From positions 1 through 64,000 of the forward strand of contig CAYPFY010000007.1 in assembly GCA_964410105.1 (NCBI GenBank): 64,000 bases of DNA, read 5' to 3'. Position 1 is the stretch's first letter. Each line of letters begins with the position of its first letter. The DNA comes from CAYPFY01 sp964410105 (GTDB lineage Bacteria; Bacteroidota; Ignavibacteria; UBA10030; SZUA-254). Position numbers and translations under genes: made by a program. Shown here piece by piece: positions 44,401-52,542 of the stretch. The notes under the pieces are model-generated. The model was given only the letters and a program-made list of their open reading frames with translations, was not told where the DNA came from and ran no database searches.

Positions 44401-45663
44401 TCAGAACTCTTTGCCGGAGACTCGGCGAATACGGGCGCCGAGCTGATGCAGCTTTCGCTCGATCGATTCATAACCCCGGTCGAGATGATAGACTCGGAGC
44501 ACTTCCGTCGTACCGTGTGCGGCAAGGCCGGCGAGCACCAGGCAGGCTGAGGCCCGCAGATCCGTGGACATCACCTTTGCCCCGGCCAGCTTTCCCACCC
44601 CTTTCACCGTGGCAGAATTCTTCTCGAGCATGATATCCGCCCCCAGGCGGATCAATTCCGGGACATGCTTGAACCGGTCGAAATAAATTGAATCGGTTAT
44701 TTTCGACGTTCCGCGGGCGATCGTCATCAGAGTAAGCCATTGGGCCTGGACGTCGGTGGGAAAACCGGGATAGATCTCCGTTGTAACATTCACTGGCCTG
44801 ATCGATTTCGGCGCCCTTATCGTAATTGACGAATCCCCTGTCTGGAGGAAGGCCCCGGATTCCTCCAATTTTGACATCACGGCCGAAAGGTGAACCGGCT
44901 TACAATTCTCGACAGTCACGGTCCCGCCGGTCAGGGCCGCGGCGATGAGAAAGGTCGCCGCTTCGATCCGGTCGGGAATCAGATTTTCGTCGACAGGATG
45001 GAGCTGGTCGACCCCTTCGATCTCAAGACGAGACGTACCGATCCCGTCGATGCGGGCGCCCATCTTCACCAGAAAATGCTCTAGCGCGACGATCTCGGGC
45101 TCCATGGCAGCGTTATTGATCAGCGTCGTACCCCTGGCAAGCACGGCGGCCATCATCACATTCCCGGTCGCTCCGACACTTGACACCGTGAAATTAATCT
45201 TGGCAGCCTTCAGTCGTTTCGCCCTGGCAAGGATATAGCCCCCTTTTACATTCACGTCAGCGCCAAGCTTCCGGACCCCCTCGATATGCAGATTCACAGG
45301 CCGCGGACCCCAGGCGCAGCCTCCCGGGAGAGACACCTTGGCATGGCCGTAGCGTGCGACCAATGGTCCGAGCACATAAACCGAGGCGCGCATTTTCTTC
45401 ACCTGTTCATAGGGAGCCTCGAACTTATTCACACGGAAAGTATTGAGAGAAAGAGAGTGGCCCTCTTGCGAGACATCCACTCCCATCAGGGAAAGGAGCC
45501 TGCCCATCGTCGTGAGATCGCGCAGGACCGGCACATTTTTGAAGTGATACTTGCCGCTGGCAAGAAGAGTCGCTGGCATCAACGCAAGGGCGGCGTTCTT
45601 CGAGCCGCTGACCGAAACGTGACCGTGAAGCTTCTTGCCTCCCTCAATGATAAATTTATCCAC
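44401..45663 (-). CDS. murA: UDP-N-acetylglucosamine 1-carboxyvinyltransferase
   Basis: First committed enzyme of peptidoglycan synthesis, adding enolpyruvate to UDP-GlcNAc, 420 residues. It begins (as Met) DKFIIEGGKKLHGHVSVSGS, has K22-N23 in SGSKNAAL and the fosfomycin-reactive cysteine C116 in LPGGCAWGPRP. The start is taken as GTG 45663, which has GGAGA eight bases upstream and matches the N-terminus of known MurA; a TTG at 45684 would coincide with the predicted transcription start. First gene of the surface block. Confidence 0.96.
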   Translation of the reverse strand: MDKFIIEGGKKLHGHVSVSGSKNAALALMPATLLASGKYHFKNVPVLRDLTTMGRLLSLMGVDVSQEGHSLSLNTFRVNKFEAPYEQVKKMRASVYVLGPLVARYGHAKVSLPGGCAWGPRPVNLHIEGVRKLGADVNVKGGYILARAKRLKAAKINFTVSSVGATGNVMMAAVLARGTTLINNAAMEPEIVALEHFLVKMGARIDGIGTSRLEIEGVDQLHPVDENLIPDRIEAATFLIAAALTGGTVTVENCKPVHLSAVMSKLEESGAFLQTGDSSITIRAPKSIRPVNVTTEIYPGFPTDVQAQWLTLMTIARGTSKITDSIYFDRFKHVPELIRLGADIMLEKNSATVKGVGKLAGAKVMSTDLRASACLVLAGLAAHGTTEVLRVYHLDRGYESIERKLHQLGARIRRVSGKEF

Positions 45664-45688
45664 CGCAATTCTCCGTTTGGCCAAAGCG

Positions 45689-45717
45689 AATATACGTCAA
45701 TCGCCCCGCAAAAGCAA
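45689..45717 (-). promoter_or_regulatory. Sigma-70-type promoter of murA
   Basis: Minus strand TTGCTT (45712-45717) and TATATT (45689-45694), 17-base spacer. Transcription would start near 45682, about 19 bases before the GTG. Confidence 0.55.
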
Positions 45718-45750
45718 CGCGAAATGTGGCGCGCGAGTTGGCTCGGCATC

Positions 45751-45778
45751 TTGACAATGGCCGCGAAAATCTTTTAAT
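45751..45778 (+). promoter_or_regulatory. Sigma-70-type promoter of the pyrimidine degradation genes
   Basis: TTGACA (45751-45756), 16 bases, TTTAAT (45773-45778). It is divergent from the murA promoter and leaves a leader of about 40 bases with GAGGT before ATG 45825. No obvious operator was seen. Confidence 0.55.
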
Positions 45779-45824
45779 TGACTCCCACGACGCAGACGAC
45801 AACCATTTTCGAGGTAGAATTCAC

Positions 45825-46700
45825 ATGGCACGCACGGTACGGGGAGGACTCATACAGGCGACGCTCGCGACATCATCCGAAGAGCCGATCGAGGCCATCA
45901 AAAAGGCGATGGTCGACAAGCATGTCCGGATGATAGGCGAGGCGGCGAAGCAGGGTGTAAAAATTCTCTGCATGCAGGAACTCTTTTACGGGCCTTACTT
46001 CTGTGCTGAGCAGAAGCCGAAGTGGTACACCCTCGTCGAAAAAATCCCCGACGGACCGACAGTCAAACTCATGCAGGAAATTGCCCGGAAGAATTCGATG
46101 GTCCTCGTCGTCCCGATTTATGAAATGGAGATCACGGGCATATACTATAATACGGCGGCGGTCATTGACGCCGACGGCACGTATCTTGGAAAATACAGAA
46201 AGCACCACATACCCCAGGTAGCCCCCGGATTCTGGGAAAAATTCTACTTCAAGCCGGGAAATCTCGGTTTCCCGGTTTTCAAGACCGCATACGCAGATAT
46301 TGGCGTCTACATATGTTATGACCGCCATTTCCCGGAGGGAGCGAGGATCCTAGGACTCAACGGTGCGGAAATCGTCTTCAATCCTTCGGCGACCGTGGCG
46401 GGCCTCTCGGAATACCTCTGGAAGCTCGAGCAGCCCGCGCATGCGGTGGCCAACGGATACTTTGTCGGCGCTATCAACCGGGTCGGCACCGAGGCACCCT
46501 GGAACATCGGGGAATTCTACGGGCAGAGCTACTTCTGCAACCCCCGGGGAAAAATTCTGGCGGAAGCGCCGCGGGACAAAGACTATCTCGTTGTCGCCGA
46601 TCTGAACCTCGACGAAATCCAGGAAGTCCGCGACATCTGGCAATTCTTCCGTGACAGGCGTCCCGAAGAATACGGCGCCATCTCGGCTGTGGAGCGCTGA
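45825..46700 (+). CDS. Beta-ureidopropionase (N-carbamoyl-beta-alanine amidohydrolase), nitrilase type
   Basis: Third step of reductive pyrimidine breakdown: hydrolysis of N-carbamoyl-beta-alanine or N-carbamoyl-beta-aminoisobutyrate to the amino acid, CO2 and ammonia. The 291-residue protein has the nitrilase triad E52 (MQELFYGPYFC), K126 (KYRKHHIP) and C164 (VYICYDRHFPEGAR). These segments match beta-ureidopropionase and the related N-carbamoylputrescine amidase; the neighbours decide for the former. ATG 45825 follows GAGGT at nine bases. Overlaps the aminotransferase gene by one base. Confidence 0.88.
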   Translation: MARTVRGGLIQATLATSSEEPIEAIKKAMVDKHVRMIGEAAKQGVKILCMQELFYGPYFCAEQKPKWYTLVEKIPDGPTVKLMQEIARKNSMVLVVPIYEMEITGIYYNTAAVIDADGTYLGKYRKHHIPQVAPGFWEKFYFKPGNLGFPVFKTAYADIGVYICYDRHFPEGARILGLNGAEIVFNPSATVAGLSEYLWKLEQPAHAVANGYFVGAINRVGTEAPWNIGEFYGQSYFCNPRGKILAEAPRDKDYLVVADLNLDEIQEVRDIWQFFRDRRPEEYGAISAVER

Positions 46701-48037
46701 TGGACCTCAGCGCGCTCACCGCCTCGGAAATCTCGGCGAAATTCACCTACGGCACCTGGCGCTACCAGAAAAACTGGAAGCCGCTCCACATCGTCGATGC
46801 GGAAGGATGTCACTTCACGGATGCGAGCGGTAAGAGCTATCTTGACTTCTCCGCGCAGCTCATGTGCGTCACCCTCGGTTACAAGAACCAGGCGGTCATC
46901 CGGGCGATCAAAGAGCAGGCTGAGACGCTTGCGTACATAGCGCCGGGGTTTGCGACCGACGTCAGGTCGGAGCTGAGCAAACTCCTTCTTGAGGTATTGC
47001 CCGCGGGGCTCGAAAAATTCTTCTACGCCACGTCCGGGACGGAGGCGAACGAGGCGGCATTCAAGATTGCCCGCATGTACACGGGCAAAACGAAAATCAT
47101 CGCCCGTTACCATGCCTACCACGGTTCAACCATGGGTTCCATCGCGGCCACAAGCGATCCTCGTCGGTGGGCAATGGAGCCTGCCGGGAAAATACCCGGC
47201 GTCATCTTCGCCCCTGAAGTGCACTGTTACCGCTGTCCCCTTCACCACCACTACCCCGAGTGCGAAATCGCGTGCGTTGAATACATCGGCCACATGATCG
47301 AAAACGAATCCGACGTGGCTGCCGTCATCGTTGAACCGGTTGTCGGCACCAACGGAGTCCTGATACCCCCGAAGGAATACATGCCCCGGCTGCGGCAAAT
47401 CTGCGATCAGAACGGAGTCCTGCTCATCGCCGATGAAGTCATGAGCGGGTGGGGGAGGACCGGCAGATGGTTCGCCGTGGACCACTGGGGCGTGAGGCCC
47501 GACATCCTCACCACGGCCAAGGGAATAACCACGGCATACATGCCCCTGGGGCTCTGTGCCACGACAAGGAAAATCGGGGAATACTTCGACGACCATTACT
47601 TCTCGCACGGGCACACCTACGAGGCGCATCCCCTCACCCTGGCGCCCGCCATTGCAGCCATCGGGGAATACCGTAGACTGAACCTGATCGAGCGCGCCAA
47701 CGAGATGGGCGGGTACCTTGGACAGCAGTTAAGCGCATTGAAGACAAAGCACCGTTCGATCGGAGAGGTACGGGGCATCGGGCTGTTCTGGGCGGTCGAA
47801 CTCGTGAAGAACCAGACAACGAAGCAGCCTTTCAATAGCTATGCGGACAAAGTGAGCGGTATCCCGCTCCTCGTCGACAAAGTTGCCGCGGAAATGATGA
47901 AAAATAACGTCTTCATCCAGGCGTGGGTAAGCCACTTCGTCATCGCTCCCCCGCTCATCATCACGAAAGAAGAGATCGATACAGGCGTACGCGCCCTCGA
48001 TGCGGCTCTTGCCATTGCGGACGATCAGTGCAGTTAA
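46700..48037 (+). CDS. Class III aminotransferase, beta-alanine/beta-aminoisobutyrate type
   Basis: PLP enzyme of 445 residues in the omega-aminotransferase family. It has FYATSGTEANEAAFKIAR, YHAYHGSTMGSIAATS, LLIADEVMSGWGRTG (D245 contacts the PLP ring) and K274 in TTAKGITTAY. Placed directly behind beta-ureidopropionase (TGATG overlap) and in one locus with MmsA, it most likely converts beta-alanine or beta-aminoisobutyrate to malonate or methylmalonate semialdehyde, with pyruvate or 2-oxoglutarate as acceptor. Cys/His-rich insert around 174-192 (EVHCYRCPLHHHYPECEIAC) is notable. Confidence 0.88.
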   Translation: MDLSALTASEISAKFTYGTWRYQKNWKPLHIVDAEGCHFTDASGKSYLDFSAQLMCVTLGYKNQAVIRAIKEQAETLAYIAPGFATDVRSELSKLLLEVLPAGLEKFFYATSGTEANEAAFKIARMYTGKTKIIARYHAYHGSTMGSIAATSDPRRWAMEPAGKIPGVIFAPEVHCYRCPLHHHYPECEIACVEYIGHMIENESDVAAVIVEPVVGTNGVLIPPKEYMPRLRQICDQNGVLLIADEVMSGWGRTGRWFAVDHWGVRPDILTTAKGITTAYMPLGLCATTRKIGEYFDDHYFSHGHTYEAHPLTLAPAIAAIGEYRRLNLIERANEMGGYLGQQLSALKTKHRSIGEVRGIGLFWAVELVKNQTTKQPFNSYADKVSGIPLLVDKVAAEMMKNNVFIQAWVSHFVIAPPLIITKEEIDTGVRALDAALAIADDQCS

Positions 48038-48067
48038 CCGAATCCATCACAACAGAAGGAATCCAGA

Positions 48068-49594
48068 ATGAAGCATCTTTTACCATTGATGATACTCATG
48101 ACAGGGGCGGCGGTCCTGGGGCCTGCACGTGCTCAGGTAACCAACCTCGTCGTGAACGGCCAGGCGTCGAACTTCAGCATGACCTCAGGCGACAACATAA
48201 CCTGGTCGTACGACATCCCCACGGGAACGACAACGGCAGTCGAGATATGGTACGATGTCAACGGCAACGGGACGATCGAATCGGGAACCGACAAATTGTT
48301 CTTCAATTTCACTCAGACGGACGGTGACACGACCGGTCATGGTCCTCCGGACCTCGACGGGGCTGTGAACGGCCATATATATTTCACACAACCGGTCGGC
48401 ATAGCCCCCGGCAAGTACATCATGAAGTTTACCAACAACGGCAGCGCCACCATCTCGGGAACTATGCTCGCCTTGAGCTCACCGGCCTACACCATATCGG
48501 GGCACGTCACGCCCCCACTGGGAAAGAGCTCGCAATACATTGTTGTCGAGGCACACCGGAGCGACCACTACCAGCCCAACTTCTGGGACGGCATCACCAA
48601 TGCGTCGGGCGACTACTCCATACAGATGAACTCCGACACGGCGGGGAATCCATGGAGCATCCGCCTCAGCACACAATTCCCCCCCAATCTGTCGATACCG
48701 GCCGACACTCAGATCGTGATCGATGGGAACAAGGCGGGCATCAACTTCTCATTCGAAGCAGCCGTGGCTCAGGTGACGGGATATCTTCTCGATGAAAACG
48801 ACAGCCCCATCGGCGACGAAGACGTCCAGCTCATGAGCAATTCCGATTACAGCAATCACCAGGGGAGGACGGACATCTCCGGATTCTTCCAGATCGGGCT
48901 TACAAACGGGGAGCTTCAGGGACAGACCTGGACGCTCTCTTCGAACATGAACGGATATTTCACCACAACGACCCTGCAGACTCAGATCAATCTCCCTGTG
49001 ATCGTCTCCAACGACAGCCTCTTCAGGATCCTGAAGGTATACTCCACGAATTCGCAGATCCGCGGAAAAATAGAATTCGACGGGCAGGTCCCTTCCAACC
49101 CGCTGTACATCAGCGCGCGGAGCGATTCGGGAATCTCGTATTCTCAGACAGATTCCCTCACCGGGAATTTCACATTCCAGGTGTCAAACAAAATCTACAC
49201 GTATCAGGTAAGCATCAGCAATCTCCCTCCGAACACCACCTATCCGAACCAGCAGCTCCACCCGGGAGATTCGGACATCGTCATCAACATGACGCCGACC
49301 GGGGTCGCAGCCCGCGGTGGCGCCATACCGACAGAATTCAGACTCGAGCAAAACTACCCCAATCCCTTCAATCCAACGACGGACATCGTCTACGACATCC
49401 CCAAAACCTCCGTCGTCAGGCTCTCTGTTTTTAACATGCTCGGCCAAGAAATCATCCGATTGGTGGATGGCCAGCTGGGCCCCGGCCGGTACAGGGCTGT
49501 ATTCGACGGATCGAAGGCGGCGAGCGGAGTCTACATCTGTCGTCTCGGTGCGGGAGGATTTGTGTCCAACGCCAAAATGTTGTTACTTAAGTAA
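48068..49594 (+). CDS. Secreted protein with type IX sorting domain, function unknown
   Basis: Extracellular protein of 508 residues inside the pyrimidine locus. Signal peptide at about 1-22 (cut after ARA-Q), an N-terminal region similar to archaeal/bacterial pre-peptidase or Ig-like beta domains (about 25-140), two carboxypeptidase regulatory-like beta-sandwich units (TISGHVTPP at about 145, VTGYLLDENDSPIGDEDVQL at about 240), a third (IRGKIEFDG, about 335) and the C-terminal sorting domain from about 420 (LEQNYPNPFNPTTDIVYDIP, SGVYICRL). No catalytic motif seen. It may bind or display something at the surface; a link with pyrimidine use is only suggested by position. A strong hairpin follows. 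Confidence 0.82.
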   Translation: MKHLLPLMILMTGAAVLGPARAQVTNLVVNGQASNFSMTSGDNITWSYDIPTGTTTAVEIWYDVNGNGTIESGTDKLFFNFTQTDGDTTGHGPPDLDGAVNGHIYFTQPVGIAPGKYIMKFTNNGSATISGTMLALSSPAYTISGHVTPPLGKSSQYIVVEAHRSDHYQPNFWDGITNASGDYSIQMNSDTAGNPWSIRLSTQFPPNLSIPADTQIVIDGNKAGINFSFEAAVAQVTGYLLDENDSPIGDEDVQLMSNSDYSNHQGRTDISGFFQIGLTNGELQGQTWTLSSNMNGYFTTTTLQTQINLPVIVSNDSLFRILKVYSTNSQIRGKIEFDGQVPSNPLYISARSDSGISYSQTDSLTGNFTFQVSNKIYTYQVSISNLPPNTTYPNQQLHPGDSDIVINMTPTGVAARGGAIPTEFRLEQNYPNPFNPTTDIVYDIPKTSVVRLSVFNMLGQEIIRLVDGQLGPGRYRAVFDGSKAASGVYICRLGAGGFVSNAKMLLLK

Positions 49595-49601
49595 ATCCCA
49601 T

Positions 49602-49640
49602 GCCGGCGGCCGGGGTCCTGAGGGATTCCGGCCGCCCGGC
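49602..49640 (+). terminator. Strong GC hairpin, intrinsic terminator or attenuator
   Basis: GCCGGCGGCCGG (49602-49613) pairs with CCGGCCGCCCGGC (49628-49640, one bulged C) around a 14-base loop, followed by CTTTTC. It closes the secreted-protein gene but stands only 27 bases before mmsA, with four Ts only, so partial read-through is plausible. Confidence 0.65.
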
Positions 49641-49667
49641 CTTTTCACAAAACCGCGAGATTGCGCC

Positions 49668-51164
49668 ATGCAAACCGGGACGCTTTCAAAACCGAGCGTG
49701 CCCACCCCGGGCATATCCACCCTTGACAACATCATCAACGGGAAAAAAGCCACATCGCGAACCGACGAGCGAATCCCCGTCACCGATCCTTCGACGGGAG
49801 AGATTCTTGCGCAAGTGCCATTATCGGGCCGGGGCGACGTTGACGACGCGGTAAAATCTGCCGTCGGGGCACGGGAGAAATGGTCCTCGATGCCGATAAA
49901 GGAAAGGGCGCAGGTATTTTACCGGTACAAGAGACTTCTCGAAGAGCGCGCGGAAGATCTCGCTGCCCTTGTCCATCAGGAAAACGGCAAAATCATGGCC
50001 GAGGCGGTTGCAGAGATCGAGAAGGCCATTGAGGTCACGGAATTCGCGTGTGGATTGCCGCAGCTCGTTGCAGGAGAAATTCTCGAAGTAAGCCGCGGCG
50101 TCGAGTGCAGAATCGACCGATACCCGGTCGGGACTGTCGCATCGATCACCCCGTTTAACTTTCCCAACATGGTTCCGAACTGGACCATCCCCAACGCTCT
50201 GGCCCTGGGAAACACCATGATCCTGAAGCCATCGGAGCAGGTGCCCTTAAGCTCCATGCGCATTGCGGACCTCCTGAAGGAAGCGGGGCTTCCCGATGGT
50301 GTCTTCAACGTTGTCCACGGGGCGCAATCGGTCGTCGAAGCACTCTGCGACCATCCGGGGATCGACGCATTGACATTCGTTGGATCGACACGGGTGGCGA
50401 AAATAGTCTATGGAAGGGCGACATCCCGGATGAAGAGAGCCCTTTGTCTGGGAGGGGCGAAAAACCACCTCATCGTTCTGCCCGACGCAAACGAAGACAT
50501 GACCGCCTCGAACGTCGCTGCATCGATGAGCGGATGTGCGGGGCAAAGGTGCATGGCCGCCTCGGCCATGGTGGGGGTGGGTCCCGTCGACAGCATCATC
50601 AGAAAAATATGTGACGAAGCGAAAAAAATAATCCCCGGGAAAAACCTCGGTCCGGTCATCTCGCCCCAGGCGAAGGAGCGCATCGAGCGCTACATCACCG
50701 AGGCGGAGCAGATGGGGGGGAAAATACTCCTTGACGGGCGGAATGCGCGAGTCCCGGGCAGGGAAGGAGGATACTATGTCGGCCCGACCATCATCGATTT
50801 CGTGCGGCCCGACATGAAAATCGCGCAGGAAGAAGTATTCGGGCCGGTGCTTGCGATCATGCGCGCCCAGACGGTTGACGAGGCGATCGCCATTGAAAAC
50901 AGCTCCCCCTATGGAAATGCTGCATCCGTCTTCACTCAGAGCGGCGGGATGGCGCGCCATGTCATGGAACATGCGAGCGCCGGAATGATCGGCGTCAACA
51001 TCGGGGTCCCCGTCCCTCGCGAGCCATTCTCGTTCGGAGGCTGGAATGAATCGAAATTCGGTGCGGGGGACATCACCGGTCGGAGCTCCATCGAATTCTT
51101 TACCAAATTGAAGAAAACAACCATCAAATGGAACCCGGAATCAAGGGTCAACTGGATGAGTTAA
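49668..51164 (+). CDS. mmsA: CoA-acylating methylmalonate/malonate-semialdehyde dehydrogenase
   Basis: Aldehyde dehydrogenase of 498 residues that converts malonate semialdehyde to acetyl-CoA, or methylmalonate semialdehyde to propionyl-CoA, with CO2 release. MmsA-type features are PFNFPNMVPNWTIPNALALGN, KPSEQVPLSS and the catalytic cysteine C295 in CAGQRCMA; the FTKLKKTTIKW ending is also MmsA-like. ATG 49668 is the first methionine after the hairpin; the frame upstream overlaps the secreted-protein gene. Final step of the degradation route. Confidence 0.9.
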   Translation: MQTGTLSKPSVPTPGISTLDNIINGKKATSRTDERIPVTDPSTGEILAQVPLSGRGDVDDAVKSAVGAREKWSSMPIKERAQVFYRYKRLLEERAEDLAALVHQENGKIMAEAVAEIEKAIEVTEFACGLPQLVAGEILEVSRGVECRIDRYPVGTVASITPFNFPNMVPNWTIPNALALGNTMILKPSEQVPLSSMRIADLLKEAGLPDGVFNVVHGAQSVVEALCDHPGIDALTFVGSTRVAKIVYGRATSRMKRALCLGGAKNHLIVLPDANEDMTASNVAASMSGCAGQRCMAASAMVGVGPVDSIIRKICDEAKKIIPGKNLGPVISPQAKERIERYITEAEQMGGKILLDGRNARVPGREGGYYVGPTIIDFVRPDMKIAQEEVFGPVLAIMRAQTVDEAIAIENSSPYGNAASVFTQSGGMARHVMEHASAGMIGVNIGVPVPREPFSFGGWNESKFGAGDITGRSSIEFFTKLKKTTIKWNPESRVNWMS

Positions 51165-51179
51165 AATCCACAACACCCC

Positions 51180-52532
51180 ATGGCCAACAACGTCGCCCCC
51201 AAGCTCACGGAAGAGCAATACGAAAGAAATTTTTCAGAGATCCATCCTCCCTTCACACGGAACCAGGCCGTTGTGGAAGCGAACCGGTGCCTCTACTGTT
51301 TCGACTCTCCCTGCATGGCCGCATGTCCGACGCACATTGACATCTCCACATTCATAAAAAAAATCGCTACCGGCAACATCAGAGGATCGGCCAAGACGAT
51401 CCTCTCCTCTAACTGGATTGCCCTCACGTGCGCGAAAGCATGTCCGGTCGACGTCCTGTGCGAGGGCGCGTGCGTCTACAATGAGCGGGGCGAGACCCCG
51501 ATCGCGATAGGGCGATTGCAGCGGCACGCCATCGACTGGTATTTTCAGAGCGGCATGCCGGCCCTTTTCACAAAAGCCCCGAGCAACGGGAAGTCGGTGG
51601 GAATCATAGGCGGCGGTCCTGGCGGGCTCGCCTGCGCGGCGGAACTCGCGCTGCTCGGCTACGGCGTCACGATCTACGAAGGAAAAAGCAGGGCCGGGGG
51701 ACTTGACACATGGGGCATCGCCCCTTACAAGATGAGCTATCTCGACAGTCTTAGCGAGGTCAATCTTGTGGAAAGTCTCGGAGTCGAAATCAAAACCGGC
51801 GAGTGGGTGGGAAAGACCATCTCGCTAAAAGATTTGGAATCAAAGCATGATGCCGTCTTCATCGGAATCGGACTGGGGACCTCCCCGGACCTGCGCATCC
51901 CGGGAGAAGATCTTCCCGGAGTGCACGATGCCCTTGAATTCATTGAGAGAGTGACGACGCGGGAGTGGAGCCGTGTCGATATCGGCCGAAGGGTCGCGGT
52001 CATCGGGGCGGGGAACACCGCCATCGATGCCGTCACGGAGGCCAAGCGTTTGGGGGCGGAGCAGGTCATGATAATCTACAGGCGCGGGGAGGAAGAAATG
52101 TCCGCGTACGAATTTGAATACGACCTCGCAAAAAAAGACGGCGTTCAGTTCCACTTCATGACTGCCCCTGTGAAAATCCTCGGGAAGGGCCACGTTCAGG
52201 AGATTGAATGCATCAGGATGAAGCGCGCGGGGACAGATTCGGGGGGAAAACCGCTTTCGCAGTCGATGCCCGGCACAGAATTCCGGATACCGGTAGATAT
52301 GGTCATCAAGGCCATCGGGCAAAAAACCAACGAACACTTCCTCAACCAGATTCCCAACCTGACGAGACAGGGAGGAAGGATAGCCGTCAATCCCGAGACG
52401 CTTCAAACATCGAATCCGAAGTATTTTGCCGGGGGAGACTGCATCAATGGCGGGAAGGAAGTCGTCAACGCTGCTGCGGACGGCAAGCGGGCAGCCCACG
52501 GCATCGATCGGATGCTTTTCCCGAAAAAGTAA
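51180..52532 (+). CDS. preT: NAD-dependent dihydropyrimidine dehydrogenase subunit PreT
   Basis: Flavoprotein subunit of bacterial dihydropyrimidine dehydrogenase, 450 residues, related to the glutamate-synthase small subunit. N-terminal cysteines C37, C40, C45, C49 and C84, C88, C94, C98 bind two 4Fe-4S clusters; FAD site VGIIGGGPGGLA at 140-151; NAD site VAVIGAGNTAID at 272-283. The C-terminus has YFAGGDCINGGKEVVNAAADGKRAA, the usual flavin-binding end. It passes electrons from NAD(P)H to PreA, encoded 10 bases downstream. Confidence 0.92.
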   Translation: MANNVAPKLTEEQYERNFSEIHPPFTRNQAVVEANRCLYCFDSPCMAACPTHIDISTFIKKIATGNIRGSAKTILSSNWIALTCAKACPVDVLCEGACVYNERGETPIAIGRLQRHAIDWYFQSGMPALFTKAPSNGKSVGIIGGGPGGLACAAELALLGYGVTIYEGKSRAGGLDTWGIAPYKMSYLDSLSEVNLVESLGVEIKTGEWVGKTISLKDLESKHDAVFIGIGLGTSPDLRIPGEDLPGVHDALEFIERVTTREWSRVDIGRRVAVIGAGNTAIDAVTEAKRLGAEQVMIIYRRGEEEMSAYEFEYDLAKKDGVQFHFMTAPVKILGKGHVQEIECIRMKRAGTDSGGKPLSQSMPGTEFRIPVDMVIKAIGQKTNEHFLNQIPNLTRQGGRIAVNPETLQTSNPKYFAGGDCINGGKEVVNAAADGKRAAHGIDRMLFPKK

Positions 52533-52542
52533 ATAACGGACC

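Noticed and set aside
45664..45684. Upstream TTG start for murA at 45684
   Set aside because: It coincides with the predicted transcription start; GTG 45663 has a ribosome-binding site and matches the normal MurA N-terminus.
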